Source: Dorea_D sp963559605 (lineage in GTDB: Bacteria; Bacillota; Clostridia; Lachnospirales; Lachnospiraceae). From it: a stretch of DNA of 64,000 bases. The stretch is from positions 62,001-126,000 of the forward strand of contig CAUWLL010000001.1 of assembly GCA_963559605.1 (NCBI GenBank). Reading direction: 5' to 3'. Under the pieces are notes generated by a model. It searched no databases. It saw nothing but the letters and a program-made list of their open reading frames with translations, and was not told where the DNA came from. A program made the translations under genes and the position numbers. Shown here piece by piece: positions 24,298-34,153 of the stretch; position 1 is the first letter of the stretch, and each line of letters starts with the position of its first letter.

Positions 24298-25581
24298 CTA
24301 TAACGTTACCAGTCCCTCTTTCACAAGGTATTGCAGGGACATTAAGATTCCCAGTTTCGCATGAGGCCAGGTAAGTCCTCCCTGAAAATAAACGGCATAA
24401 GGCGGTTTAATCGGTCCGTCCGCGCTCAATTCGATGGAAGACCCCTGAACGAAAGCTCCTGCCGCCATGATCACATCACTGTCATACCCGGGCATTGCCC
24501 ATGGTTCCGGCGATACATAAGCATCCACCGGAGCCGCCGCCTGAATTCCCCGGCAAAATGCAATCACACGCTCCGGCGTTCCAAACTCTACCGCCTGGAT
24601 AATGTCATGCCTGCTCTCAGAACCGGTGGGCACTACTTTATAACCCAGCTTTTCGTAGATATTTGCCGCTAAGATCGCTCCTTTTAACGCACTTGCCACT
24701 ACCGTCGGTGCAAGAAACAGTCCTTGATAGAAAGACTGCGTAACGCCAAGCGTAGCCCCTACTTCTCTTCCCAGCCCCGGAGAGGTCAAACGATAGCCGC
24801 AATTTTCGATCAAATCTTCCCTTCCTGCAATGTAACCGCCAATTGGCGCAAGTCCGCCGCCCGGGTTTTTAATGAGGGACCCTACTACCATATCTGCTCC
24901 CACGTCGCTTGGCTCTATGTCTTCTACGAACTCTCCGTAACAGTTGTCTACCATGCAGAGGATGTCCGGCTTGATTTCTTTCACGAAACGGATAACTTCC
25001 CCAATCTGTTTCACCGAAAAACTCGGTCTTGTCTGATAGCCTTTCGAGCGCTGGATGGTCACCATCTTTGTTTTTTCTCCGATCGCTTCCCGGATGCCCT
25101 CAAAATCAAAACTTCCGTCGTCCAGTAAATCTACCTGACGGTAAGTCACGCCATATTCTGCCAAAGATCCCTTAGAGGGACGGATGCCGATAACTTCCTC
25201 CAACGTATCATAAGGTTTTCCGGCGGCAGACAACAGCTCGTCCCCCGGGCGCAGATTTGCCGCCAAAGCAAGGGAGAGCGCATGCGTTCCGCAGGTGATC
25301 TGCGGTCTCACAAGGGCGCTCTGCGTATGGAATATAGAAGCATACACTTTTTCCAGCGTATCTCTTCCATAATCATCATAGCCATAACCACTGACATAAT
25401 GAAAACACTCCGCATTCACCCGGTTCTCCTGCATAGCGCGGATCACCTTCAACTGGTTGTACTCTGCCATACGGTCAATCGTTTCAAAACGTTCTTTCAA
25501 TGTTTCTTCTATTTGATTTCCAAACTGTAACACCGGAAAACTAATCCCCATTTCCCGGTATAAATTTTCTATTTCTGCCAT
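24298..25581 (-). CDS. Methionine gamma-lyase-like PLP enzyme (YnbB/aluminium-resistance family)
   Basis: About 427 residues, fold-type I PLP enzyme. The probable PLP lysine is in GSLIKNPGGGLAPIGGY; other landmarks are CGTHALSLAL near 103 and QRSKGYQTRPS near 183. The family is annotated as methionine gamma-lyase family or aluminium-resistance protein, and its substrate is not established. The longest frame starts five codons earlier; the ATG at 25581 has AGAGG seven bases upstream. In Bacillus its relative ynbB lies near miaA/hfq, and here it is also close to miaA. Confidence 0.87.
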   Translation of the reverse strand: MAEIENLYREMGISFPVLQFGNQIEETLKERFETIDRMAEYNQLKVIRAMQENRVNAECFHYVSGYGYDDYGRDTLEKVYASIFHTQSALVRPQITCGTHALSLALAANLRPGDELLSAAGKPYDTLEEVIGIRPSKGSLAEYGVTYRQVDLLDDGSFDFEGIREAIGEKTKMVTIQRSKGYQTRPSFSVKQIGEVIRFVKEIKPDILCMVDNCYGEFVEDIEPSDVGADMVVGSLIKNPGGGLAPIGGYIAGREDLIENCGYRLTSPGLGREVGATLGVTQSFYQGLFLAPTVVASALKGAILAANIYEKLGYKVVPTGSESRHDIIQAVEFGTPERVIAFCRGIQAAAPVDAYVSPEPWAMPGYDSDVIMAAGAFVQGSSIELSADGPIKPPYAVYFQGGLTWPHAKLGILMSLQYLVKEGLVTL

Positions 25582-25601
25582 TATAATTCCTCTCATTTCT
25601 T

Positions 25602-25907
25602 CTATCTGTATCTCATGGCGTCCATGATCTTCGTCTTAACAACCGCACATTTTGCGTCAAATTCAGGATTCAGAGACGGTATCTCCAACACAATATCTGC
25701 CGCCATCTGTAGTCTTCTCATATCGTAGAGCAATGCCGCCCGGTTTAAGTCATACCACGCACGCTCTCCTTCTGTCCGAATTAATTTTTCCAGTTTTTCC
25801 AGTTCTTTATAGGCAGCCTCCGGATTTTTACTCACCGCATATACTTCCATAAGGGTATTCATCTGCTTCATAAATCTGGAACCCCCGAATAATCTTTTCA
25901 ATATCAT
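25602..25907 (-). CDS. Small helical protein, TPR-like, unknown function
   Basis: 101 residues, probably all alpha-helical, with the paired-helix rhythm of tetratricopeptide repeats (NPEAAYKELEKLEKLI, then AWYDLNRAALLYDMRR). No catalytic motif is visible. AAGGAGG lies five bases before the ATG, so it is very likely expressed. It sits between miaA and the PLP lyase. I do not recognise a named family. Confidence 0.75.
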   Translation of the reverse strand: MILKRLFGGSRFMKQMNTLMEVYAVSKNPEAAYKELEKLEKLIRTEGERAWYDLNRAALLYDMRRLQMAADIVLEIPSLNPEFDAKCAVVKTKIMDAMRYR

Positions 25908-25938
25908 ATACTCCTCCTTCTGCCGGATCTTGTGCCGT

Positions 25939-26889
25939 TTACGTCAAAATCTGCCGTTTTCTTAACACATCCAGCATGTAATCTAACATAAGCTGTTCCT
26001 CATAGTGATAGGCTTCCTTCTCCACCCAGATTACCTCTCTCTCCCTCTTAAACCATGTAATCTGTCGTTTTGCAAAATGTCTGGTATCTCGCTTGATTTT
26101 ATAAACTGCCTCCTCAAGAGTACAGTCTCCGTCCAGATATTCCAAGATCTCCTTGTAACCAAGCCCCTGCATAGAAACCAGATCTTTCGTATATCCCCGT
26201 TCCTTCAAAAACCGGACTTCTTCCACAAGTCCGTCGTCAAGCATCTGATCCACCCGCCGGTTGATACGTTCGTAAAGGCGTTCCCTGTTATCATTTAATA
26301 CAAAATAAGCAAACTGATAGGGAGATTCCTTCTGCCGCTCTGTCTCATTATGCTCTGAGATCCGCTCTCCCGTCTGCGCATAAAACTCCAGCGCCCGGAT
26401 GACCCGCTTGACATTATTTGCATGGATGTCTTCCGCGGCCTTTGGATCTACAAGCCGCAGTTTCTCATGAAGGGCTTCTGCCCCCTCTTCCTTTGCATAA
26501 ACAGACAATTTTTTCCGTAATGCGTCGTCCTGCGTACTCTCCGTAAAATCTATATCGTACAATAGCGCCTGGATATAAAATCCCGTTCCCCCTACGATAA
26601 TGGGCAGATGCCCTCTGGAATAGATTCCTTCCATCGCCTCTTTCGCCAGCTTTTGAAATTTCACCACATGAAATTCCTCCCGGGGCTCTAACACATCGAT
26701 CAAATGATGGGGAACTCCGCACATTTCTTCTTTGCGGATTTTAGCTGAGCCAATATCCATATAGCGGTAAACCTGCATAGAATCTGCGGAAATGATCTCT
26801 CCACCGACAGCTTTCGCAAGATCGATGGATGCTTTTGTCTTTCCTACCGCCGTAGGTCCTGTCAGTACTACTAATGGTTTTTTTTGCAT
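25939..26889 (-). CDS. miaA: tRNA dimethylallyltransferase MiaA
   Basis: 316 residues. The P-loop GPTAVGKT is at 11-18, followed by the diagnostic IISADSMQVYRYMDIGSAK and GGTGFYIQALLYDIDF. MiaA adds a dimethylallyl group to A37 of tRNAs reading UNN codons; MiaB, encoded further up the same strand, then methylthiolates it. Its ATG overlaps the mutL stop by one base (TAATG), so translation is coupled. Confidence 0.96.
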   Translation of the reverse strand: MQKKPLVVLTGPTAVGKTKASIDLAKAVGGEIISADSMQVYRYMDIGSAKIRKEEMCGVPHHLIDVLEPREEFHVVKFQKLAKEAMEGIYSRGHLPIIVGGTGFYIQALLYDIDFTESTQDDALRKKLSVYAKEEGAEALHEKLRLVDPKAAEDIHANNVKRVIRALEFYAQTGERISEHNETERQKESPYQFAYFVLNDNRERLYERINRRVDQMLDDGLVEEVRFLKERGYTKDLVSMQGLGYKEILEYLDGDCTLEEAVYKIKRDTRHFAKRQITWFKREREVIWVEKEAYHYEEQLMLDYMLDVLRKRQILT

Positions 26890-28904
26890 TATACAATCCT
26901 CTTAAATTTCTTTTCCAATTCCCGTTTCGACATAGAGATGATCGTCGGTCTGCCATGGGGACAATGATACGGGTTGTCCAGCAGTAGTAATTCACCGATC
27001 AGCGCGTCCACCTCCCGGGCAGAAAGCTTCATGTTCCCCTTTACCGCCGCCTTACAGGACATGGATGCAATCTTCTCATCGATCAGATCTGACGTCTGAT
27101 TACGGTTTACTTCGTCTGACAGGCTGTCCAGCATCTCCATAAAAAGCTCCTTTTTCGCAATACCGAATAAATTATCCGGTACACTTCTCACTGCATAAGA
27201 GTCCTGTCCAAATTCTTCGATTTCAAACCCGATCCTCGTAAACTGATCCAGATATGTATTCAGAAGCTGTGCTTCCTTCATCGTCAGATTTAAAATCATG
27301 GGCGGACTGAGCATCTGTGAGGTAAACTCCCGGCTCTTCATATGCTTTAAAGTATTCTCATAAAGCACTCTCTCGTGCGCCGCATGCTGATCGATAATGT
27401 ACAGGTTATCGTCATACTGTACCAGCCAATAAGTGTCAAACACCTGCCCGATCAACGTATACTCTGCCCGGATCTCCCGGTCTAATAACTTCGCTTCAAA
27501 GAGATCCATCTGCTTTTCTTCTTGTTTTTCTTCCTGCTTCTCTTTCGGCTTCTCTTCTTGCTTCTCCTCCGGCGCATATCTCGTCACCGCCTCACGGATC
27601 CGGTCTGCCTGACGTTCCGGTTTGTATATTTCCGACGGTCCTTTTACTTCCGCAGAAGAATTTTGCTGATGATAAGATTCTACCCGTTGTTTCATCCGCT
27701 CCATAAAATACGCCAGATCTTCTTCCGGCTTATCGGCGCCCGGTCGGACGGCAGGTTTTGTACCTGTCGTTTTTTCCGGCTTCCTCTCTGTCTCATATGC
27801 CGGCTGCCCTGCCCGGGACGTCGGCAAAATCGTCCGATGTTGCAGGGGGCTTTTCTGTGCCGGATTTTGTCGTTTTTCCGTCTGCGGAACATCCAGCGCC
27901 ACCTCTGGGATCAATTCTTTTTCATGCAGGCTTGCATTCACTGCCTCATAAACCCCGTTGTATACTTCCTGCTGGTTATTAAACCGAAGCTCCATCTTCG
28001 TAGGATGTACGTTCACATCCACATGGCCGCCTTCGATCTCTATATGAAGCACCGTAAAAGGATATTTGTGCTGCATAGAAAAATCCTTATAGGCATCCTC
28101 AATGGCTTTGGAAATGATATTGCTTTTTACATATCTGCCGTTTACGAAATAATTCTCAAAATTACGGTTTCCTCTGGAAATGAGCGGCGCGCCGATAAAC
28201 CCGGTAATATGGACTCCGTTTTTGTGATAGTCTGCCGCCAGAAGATTCGCGGCAATCTCCCTGCCGTATATATGGTAGATCACATCCCGCAGATTCCCGT
28301 TTCCGGACGTATGTAATCTGGATTGTCCGTTATTTATAAACTGAAAGGAAATGTCCGGGTGGGACAAGGCAAGTCTTGTCATCAGATCTCCCACATGGCT
28401 CGCTTCTGTCATAGCCGTCTTCAAAAACTTCCGTCTTGCCGGAACGTTATAAAACAATTGACGGATTAGAAACGTAGTCCCGTCCGGCGCTCCCGTTTCT
28501 TCCAGAACTTCTTCTTTTCCGCCTGCAATTCGGTAACGGGTTCCAAAGGGCGTATCCTTCGTCTTTGTGATTAGTTCCACCTGAGACACTGCCGCAATAC
28601 TGGAAAGCGCTTCCCCGCGAAATCCAAGCGAGGCAATATCCGTAAGGTCGTCCACACTTCGGATTTTACTGGTGGAATGCCTGAGAAATGCTCCCGGTAC
28701 GTCTTCCTTATCGATGCCACAGCCGTTATCCGCAATACGCATAAAGGAAATACCGCCCTCTTTGATCTCCACCGTCACTGCCGCCGCTCCTGCGTCAATG
28801 GCGTTTTCCACCAGCTCTTTCACAACCGAGGCGGGACGTTCCACCACCTCTCCGGCGGCAATCTTATCAATTGTTATCTGGTCTAATACTTGTATCTTTC
28901 CCAT
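26889..28904 (-). CDS. mutL: DNA mismatch repair protein MutL
   Basis: 671 residues. The N-terminal GHKL ATPase has VENAIDAG and DNGCGI and the GFRGEAL loop. A linker (about 330-465) is low in complexity and contains repeated KEKQEEKQEEK-type sequence. The C-terminal domain carries DQHAAHERVLYE, the metal-binding motif of nicking MutL proteins, plus SCKAAVKG and CPHGRP. It should therefore be an endonuclease-proficient MutL, as expected where MutH is absent. It is one base downstream of mutS. Confidence 0.96.
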   Translation of the reverse strand: MGKIQVLDQITIDKIAAGEVVERPASVVKELVENAIDAGAAAVTVEIKEGGISFMRIADNGCGIDKEDVPGAFLRHSTSKIRSVDDLTDIASLGFRGEALSSIAAVSQVELITKTKDTPFGTRYRIAGGKEEVLEETGAPDGTTFLIRQLFYNVPARRKFLKTAMTEASHVGDLMTRLALSHPDISFQFINNGQSRLHTSGNGNLRDVIYHIYGREIAANLLAADYHKNGVHITGFIGAPLISRGNRNFENYFVNGRYVKSNIISKAIEDAYKDFSMQHKYPFTVLHIEIEGGHVDVNVHPTKMELRFNNQQEVYNGVYEAVNASLHEKELIPEVALDVPQTEKRQNPAQKSPLQHRTILPTSRAGQPAYETERKPEKTTGTKPAVRPGADKPEEDLAYFMERMKQRVESYHQQNSSAEVKGPSEIYKPERQADRIREAVTRYAPEEKQEEKPKEKQEEKQEEKQMDLFEAKLLDREIRAEYTLIGQVFDTYWLVQYDDNLYIIDQHAAHERVLYENTLKHMKSREFTSQMLSPPMILNLTMKEAQLLNTYLDQFTRIGFEIEEFGQDSYAVRSVPDNLFGIAKKELFMEMLDSLSDEVNRNQTSDLIDEKIASMSCKAAVKGNMKLSAREVDALIGELLLLDNPYHCPHGRPTIISMSKRELEKKFKRIV

Positions 28905-28905
28905 G

Positions 28906-31551
28906 TTACCACCTGTTTTTTAATTTGTTTTGCAGTCGGTAGATCGTGTTCAGCGCATCGATCGGCGTCAAATTGCCCACGTCCAGATTCTGAAGCTCTG
29001 TCAGCACATCATCATCTTTCACGGTATCAAATAAAGACATCTGCGCCAAATCCACCTCGTCATATTTCTTCGTTTTTCCTTTCGGCTCACTGCCCTGAAC
29101 CGCAATGTCTTTGATGCGGGTGGTAATATCCGCATCCACCAATTCCTCCACGATCTCTTTCGCCCGGTCTGTCACCGAAGACGGCACACCGGCAAGGCGG
29201 GCAACCTGAATCCCGTAACTTTTATCCGCGCCGCCTTTTACAATCTTTCGAAGGAAAATAATATCATCGCCTTTTTCTTTTACGGCGATACAGTAATTAT
29301 TCACATTGTCGATCTTGCCTTCCAGCTCGGTCAGTTCATGGTAGTGGGTGGCAAATAATGTTTTCGCTCCCAGCAGTTTGCTGTTGCTGACGTGCTCGAT
29401 CACTGCCCAGGCAATGCTCAGCCCGTCAAACGTACTGGTTCCGCGGCCGATCTCATCCAAGATCAAAAGACTTTTACTTGTTGCATTTCTTAAAATATTG
29501 GCAACCTCTGTCATTTCCACCATAAAGGTACTCTGACCGCTTGCCAGATCGTCAGACGCTCCGACTCTTGTAAAGATCCGGTCCACCAGTCCAATATCCG
29601 CAGAAGATGCCGGAACGAAAGAACCGATCTGCGCCATCAGGACAATGAGCGCCGTCTGTCTCATATAGGTGGATTTCCCCGCCATATTCGGTCCGGTAAT
29701 AATAGAGATCCGTTTCTTCCTGTCATCCAGATACGTATCATTGGTGATAAACATGTCGTTTGGGATCATCTTTTCCACCACCGGATGCCGTCCGTCTTTA
29801 ATGTCGATCACACCTTTTTCATTCATGTGCGGACGCACATAATTATTCTGCTCTGCCACCAGTGCAAGCGAGGAAAAGGTATCGATCTGTGCCACTGCCT
29901 TGGCGGTTGCCTGAATACGAACGACTTCTTTCGCTATAGTATCTCGCACCTGACAGTATAATTCGTACTCCAGTGCATATAGTTTATCCTCTGCTCCGAG
30001 AATGGTATCTTCCAGTTCTTTTAGCTCCGGGATAATATAACGCTCTGCATTTGCCAGCGTCTGCTTTCTTGTATAGTAATCCGGCACCATATTTTTGAAA
30101 GAATTTGTCACTTCCAGATAGTAACCGAACACTTTGTTGTATTTGATACGGAGGTTTTTGATCCCCGTCTTTTCCCGCTCTTCGGCTTCCAGTTTCGCCA
30201 GCCACTCTTTCCCGTCAGATTTTGCCGTCCGCAGCTTATCTACTTCCGCATTGTAGCCGTCTCTTATGATCCCGCCCTCTTTCATGGCAATGGGCGGCTC
30301 TTCCTTAATGGCGTTTCGGATAAGCTCACACAGATCTTCCAGAGGGTCTAACTCCTTATACAGCTTTTGATTCAATGTACTTTTCATATCCGACAAAATA
30401 CATTTGATATGGGGAAGCATAGAAAGGGAGCTTTCAAATGCGATCAAGTCTCTCGGATTGGCAGTCTGGTACGTCACCTTGCTTACCAGACGTTCCAGGT
30501 CATACACCGGAGTCAGATATTCTCGGATCTCCTCCCGCAAGATCGCCTGATTTTTAAATTCTTCCACCGCGTCCAGTCTGTCGTCAATACGCTTCCTGTC
30601 AATCAGCGGCTGCTCAATATATTTTCTTAAATTTCTTGCTCCCATAGCAGTCTTTGTCTTATCCAACACCCACAAAAGAGAACCCTTTTTCTGTTTCTCT
30701 CGCAGTGTTTCGCAAAGCTCCAGATTCCTTCTGGTAGAGCTGTCCAAAAGCATATATTTTCCTGTCATATAAGGCGTCAGCTTCGACATATGAGAAAGAG
30801 ACGTTTTCTGAGTATCCAGAAGATAATGAAGCAGCGCTCCTGCGGCAATCGTTCCGCATTCATAGTCCGAAAGTCCAAGTCCTTCCAAAGTCCCACAGTG
30901 AAAATGCTCTTTTAAGGTCTGCGCACAGACGGCGTCGTCAAAATACCAAGGCTCTTGTGCATAAATCGTAATGCCAAGCCGTTCCTTTAAGTCATCCACA
31001 TCCATACCGCTCATATAAAAAGCCTCATTGCAAATAAGCTCTGAGGGCATGAATCTGTAAATCTCATCAAACAGCTTGTTGCTGTTGTCAATCTCTGTCA
31101 CAAAATAATCACCGGTAGTTACGTCTGCCACAGACACGCCGTAGCGATCTGCAATGTAAGCCACACACATGAGATAGTTGTTCTTTGTCTCATCCAGCGC
31201 CTGGGTATCAAGGTTCGTTCCCGGTGTTGCAATACGGACAACTTCACGCTTTACGATTCCCTTTGCTGTCGCCGGATCCTCCACCTGCTCACAGATGGCT
31301 ACTTTATAGCCTTTGGATACCAGACGGTTCAGATACCCGTCCACCGAGTGATAAGGAACTCCGCACATGGGAGCCCGCTCTTCCAAACCACAGTTTTTCC
31401 CTGTCAATGTAATCTCAAGTTCTCTGGATGCGGTCAGCGCATCGTCAAAAAACATCTCGTAGAAATCTCCCAATCTATAAAATAAAATGCAGTCTTTATA
31501 TGCTTCTTTCGTTTTCATATATTGCTGCATCATAGGTGTTAATTCAGCCAC
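28906..31551 (-). CDS. mutS: DNA mismatch repair protein MutS
   Basis: 881 residues, full length. The N-terminal mismatch-contact motif is GDFYEMF (Phe-x-Glu). The C-terminal ATPase has GPNMAGKST and LLILDEIGRGTSTFDG, and a helix-turn-helix region follows. It starts at GTG (31551), with GAGGAG seven bases upstream, behind a good promoter. Order mutS-mutL-miaA is standard in Firmicutes. Confidence 0.97.
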   Translation of the reverse strand: MAELTPMMQQYMKTKEAYKDCILFYRLGDFYEMFFDDALTASRELEITLTGKNCGLEERAPMCGVPYHSVDGYLNRLVSKGYKVAICEQVEDPATAKGIVKREVVRIATPGTNLDTQALDETKNNYLMCVAYIADRYGVSVADVTTGDYFVTEIDNSNKLFDEIYRFMPSELICNEAFYMSGMDVDDLKERLGITIYAQEPWYFDDAVCAQTLKEHFHCGTLEGLGLSDYECGTIAAGALLHYLLDTQKTSLSHMSKLTPYMTGKYMLLDSSTRRNLELCETLREKQKKGSLLWVLDKTKTAMGARNLRKYIEQPLIDRKRIDDRLDAVEEFKNQAILREEIREYLTPVYDLERLVSKVTYQTANPRDLIAFESSLSMLPHIKCILSDMKSTLNQKLYKELDPLEDLCELIRNAIKEEPPIAMKEGGIIRDGYNAEVDKLRTAKSDGKEWLAKLEAEEREKTGIKNLRIKYNKVFGYYLEVTNSFKNMVPDYYTRKQTLANAERYIIPELKELEDTILGAEDKLYALEYELYCQVRDTIAKEVVRIQATAKAVAQIDTFSSLALVAEQNNYVRPHMNEKGVIDIKDGRHPVVEKMIPNDMFITNDTYLDDRKKRISIITGPNMAGKSTYMRQTALIVLMAQIGSFVPASSADIGLVDRIFTRVGASDDLASGQSTFMVEMTEVANILRNATSKSLLILDEIGRGTSTFDGLSIAWAVIEHVSNSKLLGAKTLFATHYHELTELEGKIDNVNNYCIAVKEKGDDIIFLRKIVKGGADKSYGIQVARLAGVPSSVTDRAKEIVEELVDADITTRIKDIAVQGSEPKGKTKKYDEVDLAQMSLFDTVKDDDVLTELQNLDVGNLTPIDALNTIYRLQNKLKNRW

Positions 31552-31587
31552 AATGATTCTCCTCTTCCGATTTCATTTTTACATTTC

Positions 31588-31616
31588 ATTATATCATTTC
31601 CCGGACAGAAAAACAA
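31588..31616 (-). promoter_or_regulatory. mutS-mutL-miaA promoter
   Basis: On the minus strand TTGTTT (31611-31616) is 17 bases from a perfect TATAAT (31588-31593). It lies in the short AT-rich gap before mutS and after a separate gene, so it likely drives the repair operon. Confidence 0.6.
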
Positions 31617-31642
31617 TCATTATAAAATATATATACAGAAAG

Positions 31643-32059
31643 TTAAAACACATGATACCGCGGTTTTTCCTCCCCGAACAGCCAATATCCCAGATACCCG
31701 CTCAAAATGATCCCTGCTGCGCAAAGCCCGGAAAATATCACGGTAAACTGTAAGCAAATCTGTCCGAACAGTTGAAAAGGCAATCGGCTGTAGTCCCACA
31801 CATGAAGCTGCAGCCATTTATTCACGATCATCCCCGTAATAAACTCCGCCGCCGTCACAAAAATCGTACATCTTAATACTTGACGCCATAAGGGATCTTT
31901 CCAGCCTACCATCTTCCCCTGTACGAAGAAAAACAGAAAGCACACGCCTCCAAGTACAAACATACTGATATGGGAAAACCCGCGAAACATCAATTCAAAA
32001 CTATAATAAAGGCTGCCGCCTGTTATCCAGAAAAACAAATACTCCATCCATCTTTTCAT
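31643..32059 (-). CDS. Small multi-spanning membrane protein, PF06541-like (putative ABC-type permease family)
   Basis: 138 residues with about four membrane segments. The phrases VWDYSRLPFQLFGQICLQ and AAEFITGMIVNKWL resemble the PF06541 (CmpB) family, called a putative ABC-transporter permease although no ATPase is usually attached. It is short for the family. The ATG is preceded only by GAGGAC inside the 3' arm of a terminator-like hairpin, which may limit its expression. It stands between miaB and mutS. Confidence 0.72.
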   Translation of the reverse strand: MKRWMEYLFFWITGGSLYYSFELMFRGFSHISMFVLGGVCFLFFFVQGKMVGWKDPLWRQVLRCTIFVTAAEFITGMIVNKWLQLHVWDYSRLPFQLFGQICLQFTVIFSGLCAAGIILSGYLGYWLFGEEKPRYHVF

Positions 32060-32063
32060 GAAA

Positions 32064-32108
32064 AAAACGTCCTCACTATCTATTCTTACTACATAGTTTG
32101 GACGTTTT
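32064..32108 (-). terminator. Terminator after miaB, abutting the next start codon
   Basis: On the minus strand AAAACGTCC and GGACGTTTT form a perfect 9-bp stem across a 27-base loop, followed by a T-run. The T-run ends within a few bases of the ATG of the PF06541-like gene, so the hairpin can both end miaB transcripts and hide the weak ribosome binding site. Confidence 0.6.
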
Positions 32109-32135
32109 CCTTTAGAATATAGGTGGTAGATTCTG

Positions 32136-33578
32136 CTACCGGCATTCTCCGATATAATAAAATCCTTTACACTCTGTCAAATGTACGTTCACATAACTTC
32201 CGATCAATTCCTCGCTTCCGTGGAAATGTACCAGCAGGTTATTGCTCATACGCCCAGTCACCATAGACGGATCGTGATCGCTTACGGATTCCACCAGCAC
32301 TTCGGCATCCTGCCCCTCATGGACGGCGCACACTTCGGCGGCAATGGTCTGCACCTCTGTAAGCAGACGGTCAAAACGATCTTTCACCACGTCCGCCGGA
32401 ACCTGTTCTTCCATGGCGGCAGCAGGCGTTCCGGTTCTCTTAGAGTAGATAAAGGTAAATGCACTGTCATAGCGTACCTTTCTCACAATATCAAGCGTTT
32501 CCTGAAAATCTTCTTCTGTTTCCCCCGGAAATCCCACGATAATATCTGTGGTCAGAGAAAGATCCGGTACTGCCTTTCGAATCTTCTCTACCAGCGTCAG
32601 ATAGGATTCTTTCGTGTAACGGCGGTTCATCTTCTCCAGGATCCGGCTGCTCCCGGACTGTACGGGAAGATGCAGATGCTTACAGATTTTCCGGGATTTT
32701 CCCATCACCTCAATAAGCTCATCTGATAAATCCTTAGGATGGGATGTCATAAACCGGATGCGTTTTAATCCCTCGATTTTTTCAACTTCCTCCAGAAGCT
32801 TCGCGAACGTCACAGGCGTCTCCAGATTCTTCCCGTAAGAATTCACATTTTGTCCCAAAAGCATGACTTCCGACACACCGTCTGCCACAAGACGTTCGAT
32901 CTCACGGATAATATCCTCCGGCTTCCGGCTTCTCTCCCGCCCTCTCACATAAGGTACGATACAATAGCTGCAAAAATTATTACAGCCAAACATAATATTT
33001 ACACCGGATTTAAACATGTATTTCCGTTCGTTCGGCAAATCCTCTACGATTTTATCCGTATCTTTCCACACATCAATGACCGGTTTCCCGGATTCCAGAC
33101 GATTACACAGAAGCTCTGCAAACTTGTAGATATTGTGAGTTCCGAAGATAATATCTACAAAAGAATAGCTTTTCTTTAACTTCTCGATCACTTCCGGCTC
33201 CTGCATCATACAGCCACAAAGCCCGATCATCATATGCGGATTCTGTTTCTTTCTCGGCTTTAACTGTCCAAGTCTCCCGTAAACTCTAGTATTGGCATTC
33301 TCGCGCACCGTACACGTATTATAGATGACAAAGTCCGCTTCCTCTTCCAATGCCTCCTCGAAACCTGCTTCCAGCAGAATCCCTCTTAATTTCTCCGAGT
33401 CTCTGGCATTCATCTGACAGCCAAAGGTTGTCACACAAAACGTAAGCTTTCTGCCGAGTTTCTCTTCTTTTTCTGCTATGTACTGCTTCGTCTTTTCTAT
33501 GTAATAATACTGTCTCCGCGGCTCTTCGAAAGGCGCTTCCTGAGACAAATCCACTGTTTTTTTCTGTATATTTTCCAT
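32136..33578 (-). CDS. miaB: tRNA-2-methylthio-N6-dimethylallyladenosine synthase MiaB
   Basis: 480 residues. The N-terminal domain has three cluster cysteines (FGCQMNARDSEKL, YNTCTV, GLCGCMMQ). The radical SAM core has CNNFCSYCIVPYVRGRERS, and a C-terminal TRAM domain is present. It adds a methylthio group to i6A37 of tRNA. An upstream in-frame extension is non-homologous and overlaps the cyclo-ligase gene; the ATG at 33578 follows AGAGG. Together with MiaA it completes the ms2i6A pathway in the window. Confidence 0.96.
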   Translation of the reverse strand: MENIQKKTVDLSQEAPFEEPRRQYYYIEKTKQYIAEKEEKLGRKLTFCVTTFGCQMNARDSEKLRGILLEAGFEEALEEEADFVIYNTCTVRENANTRVYGRLGQLKPRKKQNPHMMIGLCGCMMQEPEVIEKLKKSYSFVDIIFGTHNIYKFAELLCNRLESGKPVIDVWKDTDKIVEDLPNERKYMFKSGVNIMFGCNNFCSYCIVPYVRGRERSRKPEDIIREIERLVADGVSEVMLLGQNVNSYGKNLETPVTFAKLLEEVEKIEGLKRIRFMTSHPKDLSDELIEVMGKSRKICKHLHLPVQSGSSRILEKMNRRYTKESYLTLVEKIRKAVPDLSLTTDIIVGFPGETEEDFQETLDIVRKVRYDSAFTFIYSKRTGTPAAAMEEQVPADVVKDRFDRLLTEVQTIAAEVCAVHEGQDAEVLVESVSDHDPSMVTGRMSNNLLVHFHGSEELIGSYVNVHLTECKGFYYIGECR

Positions 33579-33592
33579 CTTACCTCTGCTCC

Positions 33593-34153
33593 TTATCCTA
33601 ATATCCGTGTTTCCGTGATCAACGATTGCGGGCGAATGTCCGTCTCCTCTGCCGGGATCTTCTCCACCATCTGACATTCAAACGCAAGTGCCATGGTCCA
33701 AAATCCTCCATGCTTTTTCAAATATCTGTCATAATATCCCCTGCCGTAGCCAATGCGGTTTCTGGACACATCAAAGGCAACCCCCGGCAGGATCATCAGC
33801 GTCCGCAAAGAATCGTAAGAATCCTCCCGAATCTCCGAAACAGGCGGCTCCGGGATGCCAAAGGTTCCTTTCGTAAGCTCCGTCAGAGACTTGATCGGAT
33901 AAAACTCCATGTTATCCCCATGAACCCTTGGAACATACAACTGTTTTCCCCGAGCCAGAGCTTCGTTTATAATCTGTCTCGTCTCAACCTCTCCGTCAAA
34001 GTCCACATAACAATAAACCGTGTCAGCCTGCATGAAGTACGGATGTGCCATTACCTTTTCGGCAATGCATGTAGAGAAGACATGTCTCCTGTCTGCCGGG
34101 TACTGTCTCCTCTTTTTCAGCACTGTCTCTCTAATTACCTTTTTTGTTTCCAA
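33593..34153 (-). CDS. 5-formyltetrahydrofolate cyclo-ligase
   Basis: About 186 residues. Family marks are the basic N-terminus (KKVIRETVLKKRRQ), YVPRVHGDNMEFYPI, and RNRIGYGRGYYDRYL near the C-terminus, the nucleotide-binding loop. It converts 5-formyl-THF to 5,10-methenyl-THF with ATP, feeding the folate pool used by FolD and Fhs elsewhere in the window. ATGs upstream (34183) lack a ribosome binding site; TTG at 34153 has GGGAG six bases away and overlaps the DUF896 gene by 23 bp. Confidence 0.9.
   Translation of the reverse strand: METKKVIRETVLKKRRQYPADRRHVFSTCIAEKVMAHPYFMQADTVYCYVDFDGEVETRQIINEALARGKQLYVPRVHGDNMEFYPIKSLTELTKGTFGIPEPPVSEIREDSYDSLRTLMILPGVAFDVSRNRIGYGRGYYDRYLKKHGGFWTMALAFECQMVEKIPAEETDIRPQSLITETRILG

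Noticed and set aside
27522..28316. Plus-strand open frame of 264 codons
   Set aside because: Antisense to mutL. The Arg/Phe/Leu-rich translation mirrors the Glu/Lys-rich mutL linker.
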